From JAJEAD01 sp965221555 (GTDB lineage Bacteria; Pseudomonadota; Gammaproteobacteria; HK1), in the NCBI GenBank assembly GCA_965221555.1, contig OZ244895.1:682001-746000 (forward strand): 64,000 bases of DNA, in the 5' to 3' direction. Below, in pieces: positions 1 through 9,211 of the stretch. Within the stretch, counting starts at the first letter, position 1; every line of letters starts with the position of its first letter. Position numbers and translations under genes: made by a program. The notes beneath the pieces are model-generated. The model was given only the letters and a program-made list of their open reading frames with translations, did no database searches and had not been told where the DNA came from.

Positions 1-870
1 CCAGGCCCGCAGCACGTCGGTCCCGGTGGCCGGGCACACCCGTCGGCTCATCGTCTCGGAACCGCGCGCGTCGGTATGCGCCTGGAGCTCCTCGAGCGCC
101 TCCCAGTGCCGGCGATACGGGCTGCACCCGGCGCGCCCGTCACGGATCCGACGCTCGACCTTGCCCTTCGCTTGCGGACTTCGCGGGGCACAGGCATCGA
201 CGTGGAATCGCAGCGTCTGCGCATAGCGCTCGTAGACCGGATGTACCGTCCCCCACGCGCCCGCTCCGGCCACCACCGCCGTCTTCTCATTGTCGACCCG
301 GATCGTGGCCGGTACTCCGCCCAGGCGTTGCAGCGCCGCGTTATGCACCGACAGCCAAGCGAGCAGATGCTTGCGCTCGCTCCACACCAGCGCCCACGCG
401 CGCGAGAACGACAACGTGAGCACAAATGCGAGCAGGTCCCGGCGCGCGCCCCCGACCCAGACCCCGGGAAACGACGCCCAGTCCGCCTGGGCCTGAACCC
501 CGGGTGGGGTCTCCACACGACGCCGCGCCCGACGCGCCGGCGTCCGATACGCCCGGCGAACATAGCGCTGCACCGAGCGAAGACCCGCCGGATAGTCGTG
601 CTCGGCCACCAGCCACGCGTGAAGCGCCGCAACGTTGCTCGGCGACTCCTCCCCGCTGCCCAACACGTACGCGTCGATCGCCTCCTGGAACCGGGCCGCA
701 ACCGGCTGCTGCTCCGAACGCCCATCCGGCGCACCCGCCGCTTGGCGTCGACGGTGGTAGCGAACCGTTCCTTCCGATACCCCCAATAACCGTGCGATGT
801 GCCGGTTCGAACATTGCCTGCCTGTCAAGCTCTTGATCGTCATCCGATCCTCCCAACTGAGCCTGGCCAT
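1..870 (-). CDS. istA: IS21-family transposase IstA, 5' 290 codons (runs off window)
   Basis: DDE transposase of an IS21-type element. The frame opens with ATG at 870-868 (MARLSWEDRM) and stays open to base 1, so the C-terminus lies outside. An N-terminal helix-turn-helix covers residues about 14-40 (NRHIARLLGVSEGTVRYHRR). An RNase-H-like catalytic core follows, with the aspartate of QADWASF (D130), the second aspartate of IRVDNEKT (D193) and the glutamate of AKGKVERRI (E239). This spacing is as expected for IS21 IstA, which is usually 400-500 residues long. The ATPase partner IstB would lie to the left of the window. No disruption is visible in the part seen, so the transposase could be active. 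Confidence 0.9.
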   Translation of the reverse strand, partial: MARLSWEDRMTIKSLTGRQCSNRHIARLLGVSEGTVRYHRRRQAAGAPDGRSEQQPVAARFQEAIDAYVLGSGEESPSNVAALHAWLVAEHDYPAGLRSVQRYVRRAYRTPARRARRRVETPPGVQAQADWASFPGVWVGGARRDLLAFVLTLSFSRAWALVWSERKHLLAWLSVHNAALQRLGGVPATIRVDNEKTAVVAGAGAWGTVHPVYERYAQTLRFHVDACAPRSPQAKGKVERRIRDGRAGCSPYRRHWEALEELQAHTDARGSETMSRRVCPATGTDVLRAW

Positions 871-984
871 GGCGCGCCTCCGCCCTCGCGAACGAAAACG
901 CTACCTTGCCAAGGGGCATCACGCCCCGGGAGGTGCGTAAATCTGGATGTCGCCTTAGCTCAAGTCTCAGGCGTCGCTGTACAG
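1..984 (-). mobile_element. IS21-family insertion sequence, left-end part only
   Basis: The element contains the istA reading frame and runs off the left edge of the window, so istB and the other terminus are not visible. Its visible end is placed near 979-984, where a TGTACA lies just before the point at which homology to an IS1380-type transposase starts (about 985). IS21 elements typically begin with TG and have roughly 100 bases before istA, which fits. The exact end and any target duplication cannot be fixed from one side. Confidence 0.65.
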
Positions 985-985
985 A

Positions 986-1582
986 TTGGCGCGCAATCGC
1001 CGTCTGACGCGCGCCTTGGGCGCTGCGATGCACCAGGCGCGCGCGGCACATGGGCGTACTGGTAAGCCGGCCCGGCGCTTCGGCGACTTCACCTACCGCA
1101 CTCGCAAGTCATGGAGTCGCAGCCGTCGAGTGGTGGGCAAGGCGGAGTATCTGTCCAAGGGGGAGAATCCGCGCTTCGTGGTCACCAGCCTCTCCCCGCG
1201 CAAGGCCGCGGCCAAGCGCTTGTACGAACAGTTGTACTGCGCGCGCGGCGAGATGGAAAACCGCATCAAGGAGCAGCAGCTCGACCTCTTTGCCGACCGC
1301 ACCAGCGCCCACACCATGCGCGCGAATCAGTTGCGGCTGTACTTCTCCTCATTCGCCTACGTGCTCATGCACGCGCTACGAAGACTCGGAACACAGGGCA
1401 CTGAGTTCGCCCGCGCCCAGTGCGCCACGCTGCGACTGAAACTGCTCAAGGTCGCCGCCCGGGTCAAAATCACCGCCCGGCGGGTGTGGCTGTCGTTCTC
1501 CCAGGCCTATCCCTACGCCAAGACCTTTACCCAGGTGCTGGTGAACTTGCACAAAGCGCCCTTGTGGCATCCGCCTGGATAG
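986..1582 (+). pseudogene. IS1380-family transposase, C-terminal fragment
   Basis: About 198 codons matching the C-terminal half of IS1380-type DDE transposases, including the block YLSKGENPRFVVTSL, the region around YCARGEMENRIKEQQLDLF that carries the catalytic glutamate, and RANQLRLYFSSFAYVL. Full-length members are about 430-450 residues, so roughly the first 230 are missing. The frame meets a stop (TAG at 957-959) just upstream, inside the presumed IS21-like end, so homology begins near 975-985. The simplest reading is that the IS21-like element inserted into, or recombined with, this older element. No translation start is credible; the fragment is probably dead. Confidence 0.8.
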
Positions 1583-2310
1583 TCTTCCGCACCACTACCT
1601 GACTCAGAAACCCCTGATCGGCGCGCCGCCGAGGCCACCGCTCGCTCGCTTCGTGTATCCAACGCCTGTTTGACCCACCAAAGTCCGATAAGTCGCTCTC
1701 AACAACCACCAAACACGCACCGATTACCTCAATCGGCGCTGATCACCCCACTCCATCGCCATAATCAGCCTCCTTCAGCCAGAATGCGCCTCGTCTTGGA
1801 GAATCGGTGACGAATGCGGGCTAGACCTTATGCCACTGACCCACTCCACCAGAAATCGGTAGTCCTTTCTCATGGCCGACTTGCCGACAAGTACGGCGTG
1901 GCGGACGGGGGTTAAGGTGAACCGTGACGAGACGCATCTCGCGTGAAGTTCTTCCAGTTTCCCTGCAGAATGCCCCGAACGGGCGAGGTCCGTGCCACGT
2001 CCAAGATTTAGGTCAACCTTGTTCAGGCACCGGACGAACCCTGAATGCCAACAACCGCCGCCGTCCAGTCTTTCAGGCACATTGCTAGCTTTGTGAACAC
2101 TGGTAGTGTACTGATCTCTCCACAGTAAGCTTAGACGCCTACTTTTTGTGATGCCATCTTGAATTGGTAACCGTCAACCTGACGTGACTGAAAACACTTT
2201 AAACCGACTTCATTGATAGTAAGTAACGCCATGTGGGCAAGAGTTTGTAAGTTTTTTTTCAGTCATCAATTCAATTTTGTCGGGCAAGAACCGACTGGGT
2301 ACTGATTCAC
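1583..2310. other. Intergenic, lower GC, one solo repeat end
   Basis: About 730 bases with no convincing gene. The first part may hold the right end of the IS1380-type element. At about 1785-1826 there is a solo copy of the dispersed repeat end (ATCGGTGA core followed by GCGGGCTAGAC). From about 2080 the sequence is AT-richer than the rest of the window and has a run of eight T at about 2251-2259. A 101-codon leftward frame at 1775-2080 has no recognisable features and I do not call it a gene. Confidence 0.4.
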
Positions 2311-3858
2311 TCACGGTGTGGTCGGTACGACAACGATGGTAAAACCCACTGCACCTTCATAGCCCTCGCCACCTCCCGCAGGAAATGCGCTCAATGGAGT
2401 ATTTCCAGTGTTTCCCTGATTACCTGCGAATGGAAATGGAAGATCCTTTCCTCTCACGTTTGAAGTCTCTACGAACAAAAAAGTGTTGCTATGCCTTATC
2501 TGGAACGCGCGACCGTCAAGCAGATCCAGAATTCGGCGCACTTGTTCTGCATTCGCCCGGCAGTGGTCAGCCGCTCCCTCTGGCGGGACGGCGAATCCAC
2601 TGGAATACCGCTGAAGCGCGGTTGTGAAGTCGCCTGTCATAACCTTACAATTCCCCATGGCGAGCGCGGTGCCGCTTGTTTTACTCTCTAGCCAAACCGC
2701 CTCAAAGTCTTCATAAGCCTTTGTAAACATTCCCAGAGCGAACTTGGAGTTACCTCGATTTACCATTATTGCAAACCTTGGTCCATAACCGTGCTGCAAC
2801 GCGAAGTCAAAGTCTTCTACGGCCCCAAGATGGTCAGCACAAGCTGCACGCGCATTACCCCGATTATAGTACAGCCCGTTGGACAGCATGAATCTCCAGA
2901 ACTCTAGACTCGCCCCTCCTCTGTCATCTGGATGAATTGGTCGATCAAGGTTCCCAATAGCTGTGGTGTAAGCCTGATCAGCTTCTGTAAATCGACCTAG
3001 AGCGGCGAACGCATCCCCTACAAGACAATGCGGTTCGGCGATATGTGGCCGCTCCGCCGCGTAAACTTTATAGGCATCAAGTGCGTCGTTGTATAGTCCG
3101 GATTGATAAGCGCGGTTTCCACGAACCCTACTCTGTAGTGGTAAAAGTGGTACGATTCTTTGCAACGGTTTATCTGTTGAATTAGCCACTGCCAAGCCTG
3201 GAATATCTCCAAACAATGCTGTTTGCGACAAACCTAGACGAGACAGATGGAGTCGTACCATATCTTTGGTATCCCGGGGGACAATGAGGGATTTGAGATG
3301 TCGTTTTGGCAAGAAAGGACTACAAACTACAAACACACTCCGCTGCGCAATGATTCGTGGCCCGAGCGATTGATCGGGTTCATAGTAAACAACATGTTGT
3401 TCAGCACCAAAGGGATCCTTGAGCCCTCTTCCGTTTCGAGCAACTTGGGGGTCTCCAATGTCGAGTACTAAGATTCTCGCGTCTTTTTCGGAAATGTCAC
3501 CACACCCGAACCAGAGAGCGATCAGTGGATTTTCTGTAAAGTCCAGAAGTCCGGTAGCAGCCCCATGGTGCTGTAGGACGGATAGCCGTGCAAGATCGTC
3601 TTTGTCGACTCCATCAATGACCTGCATGGGCATTATTAGCTCTTGTCTATGATACTCGTCTACCAGTCTACGGATGTCATCCTCTTCCGTAGGTAGTTCG
3701 CTTCCATAGACGTTTCGAAGACGGCGTAGAGCACCAGATTCGGCTTTCCAATCGGCGTCGGCCTGGCCCCGAAATACCGGACGAGTCATGGTGTTCGACA
3801 CTTCGAGAAGCTCATGCAAGATGTCGTCTTGAGTCATACTTTGTCCTTGGCGAATCAC
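2311..3858 (-). CDS. FRG-domain protein with C-terminal TPR-like repeats
   Basis: A 515-residue cytosolic protein. The FRG domain occupies about residues 20-200: the name-giving Phe-Arg-Gly is at 29-31 (VFRGQADADW), and the second hallmark QHHGAATGLLDFTENPLIALWF is at about 96-117. Residues about 245-420 form helical repeats resembling tetratricopeptide units, for example the segments around SGLYNDALDAYKVYA and GRFTEADQAYTTAI. FRG domains are common in phage-linked and defence-linked proteins, but the biochemical role is unknown. The gene stands alone, is lower in GC than the neighbouring catabolic genes, and lies beside insertion-sequence remains, which suggests horizontal acquisition. ATG at 3837 is an alternative start seven codons in. 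A defence role is inference only. Confidence 0.8.
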   Translation of the reverse strand: MIRQGQSMTQDDILHELLEVSNTMTRPVFRGQADADWKAESGALRRLRNVYGSELPTEEDDIRRLVDEYHRQELIMPMQVIDGVDKDDLARLSVLQHHGAATGLLDFTENPLIALWFGCGDISEKDARILVLDIGDPQVARNGRGLKDPFGAEQHVVYYEPDQSLGPRIIAQRSVFVVCSPFLPKRHLKSLIVPRDTKDMVRLHLSRLGLSQTALFGDIPGLAVANSTDKPLQRIVPLLPLQSRVRGNRAYQSGLYNDALDAYKVYAAERPHIAEPHCLVGDAFAALGRFTEADQAYTTAIGNLDRPIHPDDRGGASLEFWRFMLSNGLYYNRGNARAACADHLGAVEDFDFALQHGYGPRFAIMVNRGNSKFALGMFTKAYEDFEAVWLESKTSGTALAMGNCKVMTGDFTTALQRYSSGFAVPPEGAADHCRANAEQVRRILDLLDGRAFQIRHSNTFLFVETSNVRGKDLPFPFAGNQGNTGNTPLSAFPAGGGEGYEGAVGFTIVVVPTTP

Positions 3859-4802
3859 AAATTTTCACATGGCGCAGAAAAATCGCAGCCCAATATGAGT
3901 CGGTTTTGCCGACAGTAAAGGCACGTCATCGAAGAACGCCGAGCTGGCGCGAAGATAAAAAAGACTCACCACTACACGAAGATTCTAAGACTGGTGTTCC
4001 ATTGGGTAGGTCAACCCACTACTCCCACGAACGTTGAACCGTGAAAGGCAGCCTCTTTCCAACCCCCCGGTGAGGTCACAGAACGGCTCTTGGACGGAAG
4101 AAGTGTTTGACCAAATCCGTAGGAGCAGCAGTCTTCTAGAAATCATCCTTCCTGGCTCTCAGGGGACGCCATTGTGATGCGAGTTCGAGACATATACCGG
4201 CCTCAACACTTAACCCGGCCTGTGAGGCGTTGTCCTGCATATCGTACAGCTCCGAGTGTTTGTGCATGGACCCGTCATGCAGGGGACCTGACGAGCCAAA
4301 AGCGCGAGTAATGCACGGCACTCTTCCTACCGGCGGATAGTGACGAGCCGCACAGCGTAAAGCCGCTCGAATATGTTGCAACCTTAGCCATTGTGGGGGT
4401 GCATGTTCGTGCGTGGCAATGAGCTTCTTCCAGCGTAAGCTCGACTGTCTTCGATAAGATGACCGCGACGATCTGCCTCGGAGTTGCCTTTCCCATTACT
4501 TCGCCCAGGAAGGCATTGGCCTCCAGAAAGGGGTAGGTGCAGTCGAACAATTCGATGACCATCAACGCACAACAGTCGCGGCGGCCACATTGTGGACGAG
4601 CAGAACATTTTACAGGTCCCAATCCGCTTTCCGTGGCCAAGGACTCCAGAGGGATCGGGAAGGCGAAGAAAGTCTGGCGGGGACCGTTGACGGACTCTCG
4701 GTAAAGGCGCGTCGCTGTGTCACCACCGAGCCCGGAGGTGCATGACGCCTGCAGGTTTCTGGCAGACTTTCCGGTACGAGATTGGTAGAGGAGGACACGC
4801 CC
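3859..4802. other. Intergenic stretch with an unrecognised leftward frame
   Basis: About 940 bases of moderate GC between the FRG gene and the amidase. A leftward frame from ATG at 4562 to a stop at 4275 gives 95 residues (MVIELFDCTYPFLEANAFLG...). Its first 50 residues look protein-like but match no family I can name; it could be a remnant. A further leftward frame at 4136-4381 (81 codons) is even less convincing. Nothing else is seen before the amidase Shine-Dalgarno at about 4787-4794. Confidence 0.3.
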
Positions 4803-6248
4803 ATGGCAGGGATCGACATCATGAGCGCTACGCAGACCGCGGCCGCAATTCGGGCCGGTGAGATCTCCTCGCAGGAGGCGACCCGTGCCTGCCTGGATCG
4901 CATCGAGAGGCACAATCCGAAGCTGAACGCCTTTCTGACAGTGTGTGCGGAACAGGCCCTCGAAGAGGCCGCCCGGGCCGACGCCGCGCTGAAGGCCGGC
5001 GACACCGGCCGGGCGCTCCTGGGAGTCCCCATTGCGGTCAAGGATCTGCAGGAGACGGCGGGGATACGGACCACATTCGGTCTCGCCGCCCACGCCGAGC
5101 ACGTGCCGGAAGCGGACTGCGCGATGGTGGAGCGCCTGCGCGCGGCGGGCGCGGTCGTCGTGGGCAAGACCAACACCCCCGCTCTCGGGATGCTCGGGGA
5201 GAGCAAGAACCGCCTCGGACCGGACTGCGTCAATCCCTTCGACCCGGGGCGCGGCTCCGGCGGGTCCAGCGGCGGCTCGGCCGCCGCGGTCGCTGCCGGC
5301 CTGGTGCCCTGGGCGACCGGCTCGGACTCCGCCGGCTCCATCACCCAGCCGGCCACCTTCTGCGGCGTCTACGGCGCCAAGCCGAGCCACGGCCGGGTGC
5401 CGATGTGGCCGAATTCGGGCGACTCGCTCCTCTTCGCCGACAACGGTCCCCTGTCTGACACCGTCGCCGACGCCGCGCTGATGCTGGCGGTCTGCTCCGG
5501 ACACGATCGCCGCGATCCGATCTCGCTTCGGGCAAGTCCTCCGGACTTCCGGGAGGCGGCCGCGGCGGGTACCCGTGACGCGCGCGGGGGCGACCGCCCG
5601 CTGGCCGGCCTGCGCATTGCATTCAGTGCGGACCTGGGACACTTCCCGGTCGATGCCGCGGTGCGCGAGATCGCCGAAAGAGGCGCGAGGAGCTTCGAGG
5701 AGCTCGGTGCACGCGTCGTCGAAGTCACCCCGAAGATCGAGAATCCCTTCGATGTCTACATGCCGATCTACATCGCCGATCTCATGTACGCCCTGGGGGA
5801 TGACCTTGAGAAGTACAAGCAGGAGCTCTTCGAGGAGTCGCTGCGCGAATTCGACGAGTACCGCTTGCCGTCCGCGGAGAGCCTCGTCGGATACCGCAAT
5901 CGGCTGCTGCACTTTCGAGCCGCGGTAGCCGACGTGTTCGAAGACTGCGATCTCATGCTCACTCCCGGGGCGGCGACCGCGGCCTTCCCCATTGGCGAGC
6001 CGCCCTCGCGAATCGGCGGGCGCGATGTGGCGCCGGGCTGGATGACCTTCATGCCCTTCCAGATCACCTGGAACATGACCGGCCAGCCGACCGCCGCGCT
6101 ACCCTGCGCACTGGATGCCGAGGGTCTGCCGGTCGGTCTGCTCGCGGCCGCGAGACGCGGGCGCGAAGACACCCTCCTGCGCGTATCGGCGGCCTACGAG
6201 GTCGCCCGACCGTGGATCCCGAATCTCCCGCGCGCCCGATACCTGTAG
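4803..6248 (+). CDS. Amidase-signature family amidase
   Basis: A 481-residue cytosolic hydrolase of the amidase-signature family (Ser-cisSer-Lys triad), expected to hydrolyse a linear amide to acid plus ammonia. The catalytic Lys is K80 in GVPIAVKDL, the glycine/serine loop GSGGSSGGSA (151-160) holds the cis-Ser, and S179 in GSDSAGSI is the nucleophile. The usual SDTGGS is replaced here by SDSAGS. ATG at 4803 is preferred because GAGGAGG lies eight bases upstream; a TTG at 4782 would add seven codons. Not GatA: no gatB or gatC is nearby. Substrate unknown. A second, divergent amidase lies at 24449-25867. Confidence 0.88.
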   Translation: MAGIDIMSATQTAAAIRAGEISSQEATRACLDRIERHNPKLNAFLTVCAEQALEEAARADAALKAGDTGRALLGVPIAVKDLQETAGIRTTFGLAAHAEHVPEADCAMVERLRAAGAVVVGKTNTPALGMLGESKNRLGPDCVNPFDPGRGSGGSSGGSAAAVAAGLVPWATGSDSAGSITQPATFCGVYGAKPSHGRVPMWPNSGDSLLFADNGPLSDTVADAALMLAVCSGHDRRDPISLRASPPDFREAAAAGTRDARGGDRPLAGLRIAFSADLGHFPVDAAVREIAERGARSFEELGARVVEVTPKIENPFDVYMPIYIADLMYALGDDLEKYKQELFEESLREFDEYRLPSAESLVGYRNRLLHFRAAVADVFEDCDLMLTPGAATAAFPIGEPPSRIGGRDVAPGWMTFMPFQITWNMTGQPTAALPCALDAEGLPVGLLAAARRGREDTLLRVSAAYEVARPWIPNLPRARYL

Positions 6249-6266
6249 TACGTGTTGGCGCCGTTG

Positions 6267-6572
6267 TCAGGGCTCTCGCAGCACTTCCGGCAAGTCCCGT
6301 GCGCCATGGAGCACGCGCAGAATCAATGGCGGATCGCGCTCGGGCGTGTACACGATGACGTAGGGAAAGCCACGGATCGGAAGAAATCGAATCGGCGGTG
6401 ACGCCAGATGCGCCTTCAGGGCGCCTATACGTGGATGTTTGCCGATCGTGGTCGCCAGATTGTCCAGCGCGGTGCGAATACCTCTCGCGGCAGCCGGGTT
6501 CTCACCTGCTATCCACTCGACGATTTCCAAGATGTCCTGTTCGGCGGCGGGGGACAGGACCGCCCGGGTCAC
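6267..6572 (-). CDS. ParE/RelE-superfamily toxin
   Basis: A 101-residue toxin of the RelE/ParE superfamily. The N-terminal helix pair (LSPAAEQDILEIVEWIAGENPAAARGI) and the C-terminal strands (IRFLPIRGFPYVIVYTPERDPPLILRVLHGARD) are typical of ParE-type proteins, including the final R-VLHGARD signature. ParE homologues poison DNA gyrase and RelE homologues cut mRNA; sequence alone favours the ParE branch because the partner is ParD-like. It starts with GTG inside the antitoxin stop codon (GTGA overlap at 6569-6572), so the two are translationally coupled, antitoxin first. Confidence 0.85.
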   Translation of the reverse strand: MTRAVLSPAAEQDILEIVEWIAGENPAAARGIRTALDNLATTIGKHPRIGALKAHLASPPIRFLPIRGFPYVIVYTPERDPPLILRVLHGARDLPEVLREP

Positions 6573-6820
6573 CGCCGGGCCGCGTCGATTGCGGCGTCCG
6601 CCCGCGCCAGGACATCGTCCATTTCCCGTGTGCCCTTGTTCTCGGTCTCCTTCAGAGTCCGGGCGACCATCAGGTCAAAGGCCTTCCTGCGATCCTCCTG
6701 CTCCTTCAGTAGCTGGAGGCCGGAGCGTACGACATCGCTCACGTTGTCGTACCGGCCGCCTTCCACGCACGCGCGCGCGAAGGACTCGAGTTCCGGGGTC
6801 AGGTGCACGTTCGTTGTCAT
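6569..6820 (-). CDS. ParD/CopG-type antitoxin
   Basis: An 83-residue antitoxin starting MTTNVHLTPELESFARACVEGGRYDNVSD. It has a ribbon-helix-helix DNA-binding N-terminus followed by a basic/acidic helical tail that would wrap the toxin. The motif NVSDVVRSGLQLLKEQE is the common ParD-family helix. Family members usually repress their own operon as dimers. ATG at 6848 (MSNVDIGTP...) would lengthen it by about nine residues and is possible; neither start has a strong Shine-Dalgarno. It overlaps the toxin gene by four bases, the usual arrangement. Confidence 0.83.
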   Translation of the reverse strand: MTTNVHLTPELESFARACVEGGRYDNVSDVVRSGLQLLKEQEDRRKAFDLMVARTLKETENKGTREMDDVLARADAAIDAARR

Positions 6821-7039
6821 GGGTGTGCCGATGTCAACGTTTGACATACCCTGCGTTATAGCATCGGGCAACGCAAATCGCATCCGGGCGAATCCGTGTC
6901 CGAACACCACCTCGACATGCCCGGGGAAGCGGCTGGAGGGTCGGCAGAGCCGGGTCTGCGACGAGCACACAGGCCGCCGCGGGCCGGGGATACGCCACGG
7001 CTTCTTGCGCTATGCTTGAAGCACCGGGGGAGTCTCCAG

Positions 7040-7085
7040 CCGCCCTGTTTCCCCGACTCACGAAACGAGGGCGTGCGGGCGTCGG
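7040..7085 (-). repeat. Solo end of dispersed repeat
   Basis: Read on the minus strand this matches the 17.5 kb copy closely: TCGTGAGTCGGGGAAACAGG then GGCTGGAGAC, where the other copy has TCGTGAATCGGTGAAGCAGG then GGCTGGAGTC. It points toward the parD-like gene about 220 bases away. It lies in the 330-base gap before purD, where I see no gene. Confidence 0.55.
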
Positions 7086-7156
7086 CAGATGCGCATCCGC
7101 AGCCGTGAACCGGGGAATCAAGGCGGCTCGACCGAGAGGAGCGGCGAGGGCGTGGC

Positions 7157-8449
7157 GTGAAGGTGCTGGTGGTCGGAGGGGGAGGCCGTGAGCACGCGCT
7201 GGCGTGGAAGGCGGCCCAGTCGCCGCGCGTGCACCGCGTCTTCGTCGCCCCCGGGAACGCGGGTACCGCCCGGGAGGACAAGGTCGACAACGTGGCGTTC
7301 GCCGCCGACGATGTCGAGGCGCTCGTCGAGTTCGCCCGGGCCGAGGCCGTCGATCTCACCATCGTGGGGCCCGAGGCGCCGCTCGTCGCGGGGATCGTGG
7401 ACCGCTTCGAGGCCGCGGGGCTGCGCGCCTTCGGTCCCCGCCGGCGCGCCGCGGAGCTGGAGGCATCGAAGGCGTTCTGCAAGGACTTCCTCGCGCGTCA
7501 CGGTATTCCCACCGCTCACCACCGCGTCTTCGGCGAGCTGGCGCCCGCGCTCGACTACATCGAGTCCCGGGGCGCCCCCATCGTCGTCAAGGCGGACGGT
7601 CTGGCCGGCGGCAAGGGCGTGGTGGTCGCCCACCGGGTCGAAGACGCGCGAGACGCCGCCATCGCGATGCTCTCCGGCGATCTCTTCGGAGACGCGGGCC
7701 GCCGCCTGGTGGTCGAGGAGTTCCTCGAAGGCGAGGAGGCGAGCTTCATCGTGATCGCCGGCGGCGGCCAGGTCCTGCCGCTTGCCACCAGCCAGGACCA
7801 CAAGCGAGCGGGTGACGGCGACACGGGTCCGAACACCGGTGGGATGGGGGCCTGCTCACCGGCTCCGATCGTCGACGCCGAGACCCACCGGCGCATCCTC
7901 GAGGAGGTGATCGAGCCGACGATCCGGGGGCTCGAAGCGGAAGGTCGGGCGTACACGGGCTTCCTCTACGCCGGCCTGATGATCGATCGCCACGGTGCGC
8001 CCCGGGTCCTCGAATACAACTGCCGGGGCGGCGACCCGGAGACGCAGCCCATAATGATGCGCCTGCGCTCGGACCTCATCGAGCTCTGCGAGGCCGCACT
8101 CGACGCCCGGCTCGACGGGGCGCAAGCCCACTGGGACGAACGCGCCGCGGTCGGGGTGGTGATGGCTTCACAGGGCTACCCGGGCGATTACTCCCGAGGC
8201 GACCCGCTACCTCTGCCATTGTTCGACGAGGCCGAGATGGTGTTCCATGCCGGCACCCGGCTCGAAGGCGCGCAGGTGTTCACCGACGGCGGCCGTGTCC
8301 TCTGCGTCTGTGCGCTCGGCGAGGATGTACGCAGCGCCAAGGATCGTGCCTACCGCCGGGTCGAGAGCATTGCCTGGCCCAAGGCCTGGTTCCGCCGCGA
8401 CATCGGACACCGCGCGATAGCGCGCGAGGCGGCAAGGCATATCTCGTGA
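7157..8449 (+). CDS. purD: Phosphoribosylamine-glycine ligase (GAR synthetase)
   Basis: Second step of de novo purine synthesis: ATP-dependent joining of glycine to 5-phosphoribosylamine. The 430-residue length is standard. The N-domain starts with the VLVVGGGGREHAL loop, and the ATP-grasp region includes PIVVKADGLAGGKGVVVA, the VVEEFLEGEEAS strand, and QDHKRAGDGDTGPNTGGMGACSPAP. The metal-binding RVLEYNCRGGDPETQ motif is near the end. It starts with GTG. It overlaps the next gene by four bases (GTGA) and so heads an operon with lactate-utilisation genes, an unusual pairing for a purine gene. Confidence 0.97.
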   Translation: MKVLVVGGGGREHALAWKAAQSPRVHRVFVAPGNAGTAREDKVDNVAFAADDVEALVEFARAEAVDLTIVGPEAPLVAGIVDRFEAAGLRAFGPRRRAAELEASKAFCKDFLARHGIPTAHHRVFGELAPALDYIESRGAPIVVKADGLAGGKGVVVAHRVEDARDAAIAMLSGDLFGDAGRRLVVEEFLEGEEASFIVIAGGGQVLPLATSQDHKRAGDGDTGPNTGGMGACSPAPIVDAETHRRILEEVIEPTIRGLEAEGRAYTGFLYAGLMIDRHGAPRVLEYNCRGGDPETQPIMMRLRSDLIELCEAALDARLDGAQAHWDERAAVGVVMASQGYPGDYSRGDPLPLPLFDEAEMVFHAGTRLEGAQVFTDGGRVLCVCALGEDVRSAKDRAYRRVESIAWPKAWFRRDIGHRAIAREAARHIS

Positions 8450-9204
8450 AGCGCCCGGTGCGGGTCGGACTCTTCGCGACCTGTCTGGTCGATCTCTTCC
8501 GTCCCAACGTGGGTTTCGCCGCGGTGAAGCTGCTCGAGGATGCCGGCTGCGACGTCGAGGTGCCACCGCTTCAGACCTGCTGCGGCCAGCCCGCCTATAA
8601 CAGCGGCGACTTCAAGACGAGCCGGGACATCGCCCGGCAGGTGATCGCGGCCTTCGAGGGCTACGACTACGTGGTGGCGCCCTCCGGCTCCTGCGCCGCG
8701 GTGCTGAAGCTGCACTATCCACTGCTCTTTCCCACCGATCAGCATTGGCGCGGGCGCGCCGAAGCCCTCGCCCCGCGCTGCTACGAGCTGATGCAGTTTC
8801 TGGTCGACAAGCTCGAGCCGAGCGAGCCTCCGCCCCGCTTCGCAGGCACCGTCGCCTACCACGACTCCTGTTCCGGGCGCCGCGAGCTCGGCGTTTACCA
8901 GCAGCCGCGCACCCTGCTCGACCGGGTCGAGGGCCTGGAGCGCGTCGAGGTCGAGGATGGCGAAGTGTGCTGCGGCTTCGGGGGCACTTTCTGCGTCAAG
9001 TACCCGAAGATCTCGGAGCGCATGGTGAGCGACAAGGCCGAGCACGTGCGGCGCACCGGGGCCGACACCCTGCTCGGCGGCGATCTCGGCTGCCTGTTCA
9101 ATATCGCCGGGCGCCTCTCCCGGGAAGGCCGCGCGATGCGGGTCTACCACGCGGCGGAAGTGCTGGCGGAGATGGCGCACGGACCGGCGATAGGAAAGGA
9201 CTGA
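8446..9204 (+). CDS. lutA: Lactate utilisation protein LutA/LldE, cysteine-rich Fe-S subunit
   Basis: A 252-residue protein with two CCG domains, the (Fe-S)-binding subunit of the LutABC (LldEFG) L-lactate dehydrogenase complex that oxidises lactate to pyruvate. The first CCG motif is TCCGQPAYNSGD (about residue 45) and the second is CCGFGGTFCVKYP (about residue 178). An additional SGSC and a DSCSGRREL stretch match the conserved cysteine pattern of the family. The GTG start overlaps the purD stop. lutB follows after seven bases. Confidence in the subunit is high because all three lut genes are present in order. Confidence 0.93.
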   Translation: MKRPVRVGLFATCLVDLFRPNVGFAAVKLLEDAGCDVEVPPLQTCCGQPAYNSGDFKTSRDIARQVIAAFEGYDYVVAPSGSCAAVLKLHYPLLFPTDQHWRGRAEALAPRCYELMQFLVDKLEPSEPPPRFAGTVAYHDSCSGRRELGVYQQPRTLLDRVEGLERVEVEDGEVCCGFGGTFCVKYPKISERMVSDKAEHVRRTGADTLLGGDLGCLFNIAGRLSREGRAMRVYHAAEVLAEMAHGPAIGKD

Positions 9205-9211
9205 GCGATCC

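Noticed and set aside
341..1051. Long leftward frame overlapping the transposase region
   Set aside because: It is a shadow frame: the istA frame on the same strand carries the DDE residues and helix-turn-helix; this one is arginine/glycine-rich with no motif.
1775..2080. 101-codon leftward hypothetical gene
   Set aside because: Composition and sequence show no protein-like pattern and it overlaps a repeat end.
4275..5912. 545-codon leftward frame across the amidase
   Set aside because: Antisense shadow of the amidase gene caused by high third-position GC; only its last 95 codons lie outside the gene, and they match nothing I know.
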